23,972 bases of DNA from an uncultured Myxococcales bacterium (GTDB taxonomy: Bacteria; Myxococcota_A; Polyangia; Polyangiales; Polyangiaceae). Under the pieces are notes generated by a model. The model was given only the letters and a program-made list of their open reading frames with translations, was not told where the DNA came from and searched no databases. Made by a program: the position numbers and the translations under genes. The stretch covers positions 1 to 23,972 of the forward strand of contig CALKVG010000599.1 in the NCBI GenBank assembly GCA_937998045.1. Reading direction: 5' to 3'. Positions 6,788-13,988 of this stretch are shown one piece after another (position 1 is the stretch's first letter; each line of letters begins with the position of its first letter).

Positions 6788-7177
6788 GTGCGCCTGGCAG
6801 ACGATGCGTTCGAGGTGCTCGGAACCCGCGACTTCATCCGAAACAAAACGCGGCCGATTGGCTTGGACCGGCGGTTCAAACGCGACAAGACGCCTCCGAC
6901 GGGCGCCGAACCACGGTTCATCCGAGACGAGACGCGTTCCAGAGGCGCTGAAGCTCGGTGCATCCGAGACAAGACGGGCTTCGCGCCCGGGAAGCTCTCG
7001 CCGGCCTCGGTCGCACATGCTCGTACCCTGCGCCGGGCGCTCTCCGGGGAGATCGCTTCGACGGTCGTCGGCGGTCGCTGCGCGGTCGCCGCGTCGCTCT
7101 TCGTCAGGTTCGCCGCGCAGAAGACGGCAGCGGCCGAGGAGGCGTTCGAGCGAAGATGCGCGCCGGGCGACTTCTGA
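6788..7177 (+). CDS. Possible repeat-containing small protein, doubtful
   Basis: An open frame of 129 codons with a GTG start, just after the kelch gene. Its first half is the 42-bp repeat array, read as 14-residue units (RFIRDETRSRGAEA and variants). Its second half (from about residue 75) has strongly G/C-rich third positions and reads as plausible protein (ASLFVRFAAQKTAAAEEAFE). No ribosome-binding site is clear and no family was recognised. The array frame itself has only average third-position GC, and other frames are also open, so the array may not be translated. Confidence 0.3.
   Translation: MRLADDAFEVLGTRDFIRNKTRPIGLDRRFKRDKTPPTGAEPRFIRDETRSRGAEARCIRDKTGFAPGKLSPASVAHARTLRRALSGEIASTVVGGRCAVAASLFVRFAAQKTAAAEEAFERRCAPGDF
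6833..7000. repeat. 42-bp repeat array 1 (four clear units)
   Basis: Four units in exact 42-bp register, anchored on TTCATCCGAGACAAGACGCG-like cores at 6833, 6875, 6917 and 6959. A fifth, more diverged unit seems to precede them from about 6791, with a small length difference. Units differ from each other at many positions. The sequence does not resemble array 2 at 17686, but the period is the same. Confidence 0.8.
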
Positions 7178-7229
7178 GCCGTGGCGCGTCCGCCGCGCGT
7201 CTTGGTCTCATGCGGTCACCTTTCCACGA

Positions 7230-7841
7230 ATGTTCCGACGATCAGGCCGTCCGGCAGAAACTGTACCTGTGCTCGTCGACGACGAAGCGCTGGCCAGGGC
7301 TGCGATCGACGGACAGCGCGCGGCGGCTGCCGCGATATGGGACCAGTTTTCGCCTTTTGTGCGTGCAATCCTGCGGCGGATCCTGGGGCCCGATTCGGAA
7401 GTGAATGATCTGGCCCAAGATGTGTTCCTGAAAATATTCAAAGATATCGCGACGCTTCGTGACCCTCGCGCGTTTCGTGCATTCGTCATGCGGGTGGCGA
7501 CTCATGCTGCGATATCCGAGCTTCGACGCCGGAGGGTGCGCCGCTGGCTTTCCCTGACGCGCGACGGGAACGTGCCCGACGTATCGGTACGGGCAGTTGC
7601 CTCCTCCCCGGAGCGGCTCGCCGTGGGCTCTCTTTATCGCCTTCTCGACGAGTTGGATCCGGAATCCCGTTCCGCGTTCGTCCTGCATCACATCGAAGAG
7701 CTCGAGTTGCGAGAGGTGGCGGCGGCGATGGAGATCTCGCTGGCGACCGTCAAACGCAGGTTGGCGAACGCGCACGAACGACTGCTTCACAAGGCGAAAG
7801 ACGACGCGCATCTTCGCGCGTACTTGAAGGGGGTACCGTGA
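7230..7841 (+). CDS. ECF-type RNA polymerase sigma factor
   Basis: A 203-residue sigma-70-family protein with the two ECF domains. Region 2 has DLAQDVFLKIFKDI followed by DPRAFRAFVMRVATHAA and a basic ELRRRRVRRW segment (core-polymerase and -10 binding). Region 4 starts LDELDPESRSAFVLHHIEEL and has the helix-turn-helix REVAAAMEISLATVKRRLA for -35 recognition. It would direct RNA polymerase to a dedicated promoter set. The stop overlaps the GTG of the FecR-domain gene by 4 bp (GTGA), so the products are very probably coupled, the FecR protein acting as regulator of this sigma factor. The start is uncertain: ATG 7230 was chosen; GTG 7269 would trim 13 residues. Confidence 0.9.
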   Translation: MFRRSGRPAETVPVLVDDEALARAAIDGQRAAAAAIWDQFSPFVRAILRRILGPDSEVNDLAQDVFLKIFKDIATLRDPRAFRAFVMRVATHAAISELRRRRVRRWLSLTRDGNVPDVSVRAVASSPERLAVGSLYRLLDELDPESRSAFVLHHIEELELREVAAAMEISLATVKRRLANAHERLLHKAKDDAHLRAYLKGVP

Positions 7842-9127
7842 ACCGATCCGACGACGAGCCTCACATGGCCGCGGAGCGCCAATGGCAGTCGCTCGCTACG
7901 GTCGTCCGCGCTTCGATCCAAGGAAAATTGGCTGACTCGGTGCAGGCGCAAGAACGCGCGAAGTTTCTCGCAGCGTTCGGAACGCTCGCGCTACGTCGCG
8001 AGACTCGATCCCATCGTCGCCACTTCTGGCCTCCCTCGAAGGCGTCCCTACGGTCTGCCGTGGTCGTGGCCGTGGCCGTGGCCGTGGCCGCGCTCACCGT
8101 AGTATTGGTTCTGTCCCTGCGTCGGAAGGTGGCGCCGATCGCCTTGACCTATCGCGTCACGGGTGCAGTAGCCGACCGCGGGTATCTTCAATCGACCGAC
8201 GCGATGTCGTCGGCGGAAGTGTCGTTCTCGGACGGGAGCCGGATTCGGGTAGAAAAGGCCACGAGCACGCGCATCATCGGCGTGAGCCCTTACGGCGCTC
8301 ATCTGGTGCTGGAGCGTGGAACGCTCGACGTGGATGTTGTCCACAGCGCAGGGGCAGCGTGGACGATCGAGGCCGGCCCGTACGAGGTAACGATCACCGG
8401 AACGGCGTTCTCGATAGGCTGGGACAGCGATGAGCTCACTGTGGCGATGACCCGCGGAAGCGTCGTGGTGAAGGGACCGCTCGCGACGTCGGGCGTATCC
8501 GTGCTCGCGGGACAGAGGTTGTCGGCACGACAGCGCGATCACTCTTTGTCGGTGGTCGAGCAAGCCGGCGCCGCCCCGAACCCAGTCGAACGCGAGGGCG
8601 ATCCGCCGAGCGCTCCGGCCCAATCTCAGGAACCAGCCCCCCGCCCATCTGTCCATGCGCAGAGCCAATCGTGGTCGACGCGCGTCGCATCGGGAGAGTA
8701 CGCGAGCGTACTTCGTGAGGCGGAAGAGAAAGGTCTCAATGGCACGCTGACCAAGAGCCCTGTCGGAGATCTCGCGGCGCTGGCGGATGCCGCTCGCTAT
8801 TTGCGCCGAAACGACGTCGCACGACTCGCGCTCACTGCCGAACGTGCTCGATTTCCGAATTCGAGCGAGGCTCATGCTGCCGCGTTCTTGCTGGCGAGGC
8901 TCGTCGAAGAAGAGGGCGATATCGTCGACGCGGTCAAAGGTTACGATCGTTATCTGCGCGAGTCCCCGCGCGGATCGTTCGCGCAGGAAGCGCTGGGGCG
9001 CGAGCTCGCCTTGCTTTGGGGTCGGGGCGATCGGGCCGCCGCGCTCCCCGTTGCGGAGAGGTACCTTCGAGAATTCCCTCTGGGTCCGTACACGCACATC
9101 GCGCGAGACGTCATGAACGAGCCCTAG
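7838..9127 (+). CDS. FecR-domain membrane protein with TPR-like C-terminus
   Basis: 429 residues. A cytoplasmic N-terminal part (1-68) is followed by one transmembrane helix (about 71-93) rich in Val-Ala pairs, encoded by a short CGTGGC tandem repeat near 8065-8088. Outside the membrane is a FecR-like domain (about 104-215), recognisable by AEVSFSDGSRIRVEKATSTR, LVLERGTLDVDVV and EVTITGTAFSI. Then come a Pro/Gln-rich linker (255-285) and a helical, TPR-like C-terminal half with WGRGDRAAALPVAERYL. FecR proteins relay an envelope signal to a cognate ECF sigma factor, here the overlapping upstream gene. No TonB-dependent receptor is nearby, so the signal is not obviously iron. Confidence 0.88.
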   Translation: MNRSDDEPHMAAERQWQSLATVVRASIQGKLADSVQAQERAKFLAAFGTLALRRETRSHRRHFWPPSKASLRSAVVVAVAVAVAALTVVLVLSLRRKVAPIALTYRVTGAVADRGYLQSTDAMSSAEVSFSDGSRIRVEKATSTRIIGVSPYGAHLVLERGTLDVDVVHSAGAAWTIEAGPYEVTITGTAFSIGWDSDELTVAMTRGSVVVKGPLATSGVSVLAGQRLSARQRDHSLSVVEQAGAAPNPVEREGDPPSAPAQSQEPAPRPSVHAQSQSWSTRVASGEYASVLREAEEKGLNGTLTKSPVGDLAALADAARYLRRNDVARLALTAERARFPNSSEAHAAAFLLARLVEEEGDIVDAVKGYDRYLRESPRGSFAQEALGRELALLWGRGDRAAALPVAERYLREFPLGPYTHIARDVMNEP

Positions 9128-9129
9128 AC

Positions 9130-10161
9130 GTGCGCCGTGTCGTTCGTGCGTTGATCGTCCTCTGCGCGATGCTGGTCGTGCATACGGCGCGTGCCGACCC
9201 CTCACGCGTTCGCGTCCTTCGTGCGAAGGATGCCGATCCAGCCGTTCGCGAGGCCACGACCCGCCTGCAGGCGGAGCTCGTTGCCGCCGGATTCGTCGTC
9301 GACATGGAAGAAACGACCGCGACCGACCCACGCGACGAGCTCGAATCCGGAGGTTCGCAGTCGTTCGCATCGATTGCCATCCTGCGCAGCGGTTCGCAGG
9401 CCGTGACCGATGTCTGGGTCGTCGACCGTATCAGCGGCAAGACCTTGATTCGACGCGTCGAAGCAGGCGCAGAGCCCGGACCCACGGCCGCACGAACGCT
9501 CGCGATTCGTGCAGTCGAGCTCCTCCGCGCAAGTCTGCTCGAGGTCAGCGTGCGCCTGCCCCAGGAGGTCGAGGCTCAGCGCGAGGGCAAGACGGTTCCG
9601 ATTGACGTTGCTCGTTGGATGCAACCAACCGCGTCGCCAGGACACGCATTGACCGGATGGAGCGTCGAGCTGGGCGCTGCAACGTCGCTGACGAAAGGCT
9701 TTGGTCCCGCCCTGGGCCCCTCGGCCGGCGTCGCGCGGGCGGTTGCGACCGGCTGGATCGTCGGTGTTCGATGGGTCGGACCCACGTTCGGACCCGAGCT
9801 TCGGAGCCCGGTCGCATCGGCTGATGTACGGCAGATGATGGCCCTCGCCGAGATCCGTCTTGCGTACGGTACCGGGCGCGTGGCCCCTCTGACGACCCTC
9901 GGGCTCGGAGGCTGCGACACGTGGGCCACGGGCCAAGCGGCTCCCCCCCTGCAAGCGCACACCGCCCACGGGCTCTCCGCGGTGGTGCGCGCATCGCTCG
10001 GACTGCACGTCCGGCTGGGCGAACGCGCCGGCATCGTTCTCGACACGGGAGCTCTCCTGTTCAGCCCCGCGCGCCCCGTTCGCATCGCAGGCGAGGAAGT
10101 CGGCAACACGTCTCCCGTGTCGTGGCTTTCGCAGCTCGGTCTCGTCACCTCGTTCGATTGA
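9130..10161 (+). CDS. Secreted hypothetical protein, third gene of the ECF-FecR operon
   Basis: 343 residues with a clear Sec signal peptide (MRRVVRALIVLCAMLVVHTA, cleavage after ARA at about residue 22). The N-terminal exported half (ADPAVREATTRLQAELVAAG) contains alternating helix and strand-like segments. The C-terminal half (from about residue 175) has alternating Gly/aromatic stretches (GWIVGVRWVGPTFGPELR, EIRLAYGTG, LGLHVRLGERAGIVLDTG) compatible with an outer-membrane beta-barrel. The gene starts 2 bp after the FecR gene with GTG, so it belongs to the same transcript and may be the outer-membrane member of a three-part signalling system. A deleted copy lies inverted at 4195-4312. Function unknown. 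Confidence 0.8.
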   Translation: MRRVVRALIVLCAMLVVHTARADPSRVRVLRAKDADPAVREATTRLQAELVAAGFVVDMEETTATDPRDELESGGSQSFASIAILRSGSQAVTDVWVVDRISGKTLIRRVEAGAEPGPTAARTLAIRAVELLRASLLEVSVRLPQEVEAQREGKTVPIDVARWMQPTASPGHALTGWSVELGAATSLTKGFGPALGPSAGVARAVATGWIVGVRWVGPTFGPELRSPVASADVRQMMALAEIRLAYGTGRVAPLTTLGLGGCDTWATGQAAPPLQAHTAHGLSAVVRASLGLHVRLGERAGIVLDTGALLFSPARPVRIAGEEVGNTSPVSWLSQLGLVTSFD

Positions 10162-10264
10162 CGTTTCATGAGCCTCGAAGACCTCGCGCGGCGTCCTTCC
10201 AACACAGAGTCCAAAGCGGCGAACAGGTGCCGTCCGATCGATCCAAGGGAACAGGGAACCTGAT

Positions 10265-11704
10265 ATGCGAACCGGGATGCCACCCGTGCGCGGATTGGCG
10301 GTTCTATCCGTGGCGGCGTCCCTCTCCTGTGGAAGTCAAGCCCTCGACGCGGTGACCGGCAGTGACGACGCCGGATCCGAGGGGTCGGTCGGGAGCGTTC
10401 CGCCGCTTCCCTCGCCGGACCAGCTCGCGTGGCAAACGCAGGAGCTCACCGCTTTCTTGCATTTCGGCATGGATACTTTCACCAATCAGGAGGAAGGCGA
10501 CGGCGGCGCGAGCCCGATGCTCTTCAATCCCACCGGGCTCGACGCGAGCCAGTGGATGGCGACGCTCCAGAGCGCCGGCTTCCGCGAGGCGATGCTGACG
10601 GCGAAGCACCATGACGGGTTCTGCTTGTGGCCTACCAAGTGCACCACCTATTCCGTGGCAGCGAGCCCGTGGCTCGGCGGCCAGGGCGACGTGGTGCGCC
10701 AGTTCGTCGACGCCGCCCACGAGGCCAACATCCGAGTCGGGCTTGCGCTCTCGCCCCTGGATCTGCACGAGCCGACCTATGGCACTCCTGCCTACTACTC
10801 GGTCTTCACCTGTCAGCTCACCGAGCTACTCACCAACTACGGAGCGGTCGACGAGATCTGGCTCTGGGGGGATCCCGCCACCGCGCCCCCGTTCGACTGG
10901 AACGCCGTCCGCAATCTCGTGCATCGACTGCAACCGCATGCGCTCGTCGACGTAGGGGGCGCCGTCGCCGTCGCTGGCGCCGACGTTCGGAGCGCGGGGA
11001 ACGCCATCCCCGAGCCGCCGTCGGATCAGACGAGCGTCCAAGTGATTCCCGACGCGGGCAGTCGGATGCCCACATGGTACCCGGCCGAAGCGGTCTATTC
11101 GATTCGCCCCGGATGGTTCTGGCACGCCGCCGAAGACTCCCAGCTCGAGACGCTGAGCCAGATTGTCGGCCTTTATTACGACTCGGTCGGGCGAAATAGC
11201 CTTCTTCGACTCAACGACCCGCCCAACGCACAAGGGCTTCTCGCCGATCCCGACGTGGCCGAGATGGCCCAATACGGCGCCGCGCTCCGCGCCATCTACC
11301 AAGCGAACCTCGCGGAGGTGCAGCCCGCGTCCGCGGACTCCGTCTTCGGGAACATGCCGAGCTACGCGCCGTCCATGGCGGTCGACGGCAATATCGAGAC
11401 GTTCTGGGCGGCCGGCGAGGGCACGACGAGCGCGCGGATCGAGATCGACTTTGCTTCCGCCGTCACGTTCAACCTCGTGAGCATCCAGGAGCCCGTCGCC
11501 CTCGGCGAACGGGCCACGCAGCATCACCTGGAAGCGAAGTCGAACGGAGGGTGGACGACGATTGCGAGCGGCACCGCGATCGGCCAGCGCAAGCTTCATC
11601 GCGTCGGCGCCGTCAAGGCGAGCAGCATCGCTCTGGTCATCACAGAAGCGCGCGGCAGCCCCGCGATCGCCGAGCTCGGAGTCTACGAGTCGGCCTATCC
11701 GTAG
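10265..11704 (+). CDS. GH29 alpha-L-fucosidase-like lipoprotein with C-terminal F5/8-type domain
   Basis: 479 residues, secreted, with a probable lipid-anchored Cys at 22. The GH29 fold is clear: TAFLHFGMDTFTN (62-74), AKHHDGFCLWPT (113-124), YPAEAVYSIRPGWFWH (272-287) and SVGRNSLLRLNDPP (307-320). The C-terminal 120 residues resemble a discoidin/F5/8-type carbohydrate-binding domain (SMAVDGNIETFWAAGEG). GH29 enzymes remove alpha-L-fucose from glycans with an Asp nucleophile, usually in a (V/I)WxDG motif. Here the equivalent reads EIWLWGD: Trp201 sits where Asp is expected. The protein may therefore be a non-catalytic binder or use another residue. AGGGA lies 8 bases before the ATG. The next gene starts 24 bp downstream, so the two are probably co-transcribed. 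Confidence 0.85.
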   Translation: MRTGMPPVRGLAVLSVAASLSCGSQALDAVTGSDDAGSEGSVGSVPPLPSPDQLAWQTQELTAFLHFGMDTFTNQEEGDGGASPMLFNPTGLDASQWMATLQSAGFREAMLTAKHHDGFCLWPTKCTTYSVAASPWLGGQGDVVRQFVDAAHEANIRVGLALSPLDLHEPTYGTPAYYSVFTCQLTELLTNYGAVDEIWLWGDPATAPPFDWNAVRNLVHRLQPHALVDVGGAVAVAGADVRSAGNAIPEPPSDQTSVQVIPDAGSRMPTWYPAEAVYSIRPGWFWHAAEDSQLETLSQIVGLYYDSVGRNSLLRLNDPPNAQGLLADPDVAEMAQYGAALRAIYQANLAEVQPASADSVFGNMPSYAPSMAVDGNIETFWAAGEGTTSARIEIDFASAVTFNLVSIQEPVALGERATQHHLEAKSNGGWTTIASGTAIGQRKLHRVGAVKASSIALVITEARGSPAIAELGVYESAYP

Positions 11705-11728
11705 CGATTGCACCGTGGAGGTATTCGA

Positions 11729-13870
11729 ATGGCGTGCCGTCTTGCCTATGCGTGTGCCCTTGGGGCCGCAACCGTCCTCGCGGATTGCGGAGGGGACGGA
11801 ACGTGGAGCGCGGGCTCTGCGTCCGGTGGTGACTCCGGAGCAAGCGGCGCTTCGGACGGTACGACCGGTTCGAGCGGCTCGCCGAGTGGGTCGAGCGGTT
11901 CGGCCGGAAGCTCCGGTGGCTCGGGCGTCGACGCGTCGAGCTCGAGCGGCGGCGGCAGCAGCGGTTCGAGCACTTCGAGCGGAACGAGCTCGAGCTCCGG
12001 TGCGGGCGGCGACGGGGGTCTGATTGGAAATAGCGTCTACGTTTCGCCAGCCGGCAGCGACCATAACCCCGGCACCGCGGCAAGCCCGGTCCAGACGCTT
12101 CAGAAGGCGCAGCAAATCGTACGAAGCTCCAACGCCAACATGGCGGCGGACATCACGGTCACGCTGGCCGACGGCTACTACCGCATGGACAGTCCCCTGA
12201 CGCTCGACGCGAGCGACTCGGGCTCCAACGGCCACAAAGTCATTTGGACGGCGGCCGCCGGGGCTCATCCCGCGCTCATGGGCTCGAAGCAGATCACGGG
12301 CTGGTCGCAGGTCGCCGGCTCGAACGACATCTGGGTGGCGCCCGGGCCTACCGGCATCAAGACCCGCCAGCTCTACGTGGACGGCGTTCGCGCCACACGC
12401 GCCACGGGAAATGTTCCGACTGCGGCGACCTTGGCCGGTTGGACCGATCCCAGTGGCGGCTTCCCTTCCGAGGTCGAGTTCGTCTACACGGGCGGGTGGG
12501 GCGGCTGGACGGAGGGTCGCATCCCCGTCGCCTCCGTATCCAACGGGACCATCAACATGGTGCAGCCCTGCTGGGACAACTCCACCAAACGGGGCAACAA
12601 CAACGTGGGCCCCGGCAGCGTCGGCTCGCCGACGCGAGCGGAGAACGCCTATCAACTCCTCGACGCTCCCGGCGAGTGGTACCTCGACGTGACGAGCAGC
12701 AAGTTTTATTACATTCCGCTCGCCGGGCAGAACCTCGCCACCCTCGACGTGGAGGCTCCCGTTCTGGAGGCCCTCGTCACCGGCGGCGGCACCTCGGCCA
12801 CTCCCCTGCACGACCTTGCCTTTCAGGGCCTCCAGTTCTCGTACGCCACCTGGATGGGCCCCTCGGGGCCCAACGGGTTCTCCGAAGTTCAGGCCAACTA
12901 TCTGGTCTGGGGCGCCGGCGACCCGACGGCGGGCAACGCCGAGTACGTCTGGTACCAGATCCCGGCCAACGTCTCGCTGACGTATGCCCAGAACATCGAG
13001 TTCACCGGCGATGCGTTCGTCCACCTTGGCGGGGCGGGCCTGGCGCTGGGGGACGGAGCGCAGAATTGCGTCGTCCAGGGCAACGTCGTCACCGATACGT
13101 CGGGGAGCGGCATCGAGCTCGGCAACGTCGACATGCGCACCGCGACGGGCAACGACCAGACGATCGGCAATACCCTCGAGGACAACCGCGTCTCCGGCAT
13201 CGCCGTCGAGTATCACGGAGGAATCGGCATCGACGTCGGCTACGCCGCCCACTCCACGATCACGCACAACCAGATCGACCACACGCCCTACACTGGCCTC
13301 TCGATCGGCTGGGGAGGTTGGCCCGACAAGCAGGGAAAGCCGGGCTTGACGAACTACTCCCAGAATAACGAGATCTCGTACAACCTCATCTTCAACGTCA
13401 TGCAGACGCTGAACGACGGCGGCGGCATTTACACCAGCGGCCAGACCTCCGCGGTGCACTCGTACGCCACGGGCGAAGTCGTCAAAGGAAACGTCGTCCA
13501 CGACCTGAAGGGCTTCATCTGGGGGCTCTACGACGACAACGGCTCGGACTGGGTCACGGTCACGGGCAACGCGTTCTGGAATCCGTCCGGATCGCAGTCG
13601 CCGTGGGGTTATTGCCACAACAACTACTACCCCGGCGAAGGCGGAGGTCTCGACAACATCCTCGTGCAGGGCAACTACTGGCAAGGGAGCCCGACGCTCA
13701 TGGGGCCCGGAGCAGGCACGGCCCCGGACGCGCACTGCCAGCTCTCGAACAACACGACGATCTCCGGCGCCGCTGACGCCCCCGCGGCGATCGTGAGTGC
13801 AGCCGGTCTCGAAGCTGCCTACCAGAGTTTGCTCCAGTGGGCTCAGGTCCCGCCGCCGCCCGTTCCGTGA
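11729..13870 (+). CDS. Right-handed parallel beta-helix lipoprotein, glycosidase-like
   Basis: 713 residues. A signal peptide ends at LADC (an unusual Asp before the Cys). A spacer of about 75 residues follows that is almost pure Ser/Gly, then VYVSPAGSDHNPGT, the start motif of many extracellular beta-helix enzymes. Later landmarks are TRQLYVDGVRATRA, PGEWYLDVTSSKFYYIPL, a run of beta-helix turns (GNVVTDTSGSGIEL, HNQIDHTPYTGLSIG) and NDGGGIYTSG. This architecture occurs in polysaccharide-active proteins, including GH141-like ones, but the family assignment is a guess from motif layout. GGAGG is 7 bases before the ATG. It lies between a GH29-like gene and a paralogue at 13989, so a joint role in breaking down a fucosylated or plant-type glycan is plausible. 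Confidence 0.85.
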   Translation: MACRLAYACALGAATVLADCGGDGTWSAGSASGGDSGASGASDGTTGSSGSPSGSSGSAGSSGGSGVDASSSSGGGSSGSSTSSGTSSSSGAGGDGGLIGNSVYVSPAGSDHNPGTAASPVQTLQKAQQIVRSSNANMAADITVTLADGYYRMDSPLTLDASDSGSNGHKVIWTAAAGAHPALMGSKQITGWSQVAGSNDIWVAPGPTGIKTRQLYVDGVRATRATGNVPTAATLAGWTDPSGGFPSEVEFVYTGGWGGWTEGRIPVASVSNGTINMVQPCWDNSTKRGNNNVGPGSVGSPTRAENAYQLLDAPGEWYLDVTSSKFYYIPLAGQNLATLDVEAPVLEALVTGGGTSATPLHDLAFQGLQFSYATWMGPSGPNGFSEVQANYLVWGAGDPTAGNAEYVWYQIPANVSLTYAQNIEFTGDAFVHLGGAGLALGDGAQNCVVQGNVVTDTSGSGIELGNVDMRTATGNDQTIGNTLEDNRVSGIAVEYHGGIGIDVGYAAHSTITHNQIDHTPYTGLSIGWGGWPDKQGKPGLTNYSQNNEISYNLIFNVMQTLNDGGGIYTSGQTSAVHSYATGEVVKGNVVHDLKGFIWGLYDDNGSDWVTVTGNAFWNPSGSQSPWGYCHNNYYPGEGGGLDNILVQGNYWQGSPTLMGPGAGTAPDAHCQLSNNTTISGAADAPAAIVSAAGLEAAYQSLLQWAQVPPPPVP

Positions 13871-13988
13871 GCGAATCCCGGGACTCGGCCCAATGATTCT
13901 TTAGCCTCTCATGGGGGTTCGCCAATCCCGATGATGGACCGGGCGATCGGGCCTTGGCCCGCACGGCGCACAGCAACAGGAGGAGACC

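Noticed and set aside
8048..9370. 440-codon minus-strand open frame opposite the FecR gene
   Set aside because: Antisense shadow of a FecR-domain gene that has a clear operon position and topology.
10826..13735. Very long minus-strand open frame (over 900 codons) opposite the GH29-like and beta-helix genes
   Set aside because: It is antisense to two clearly recognisable proteins with signal peptides and ribosome-binding sites; long antisense frames are usual in high-GC DNA and its translation shows no family.
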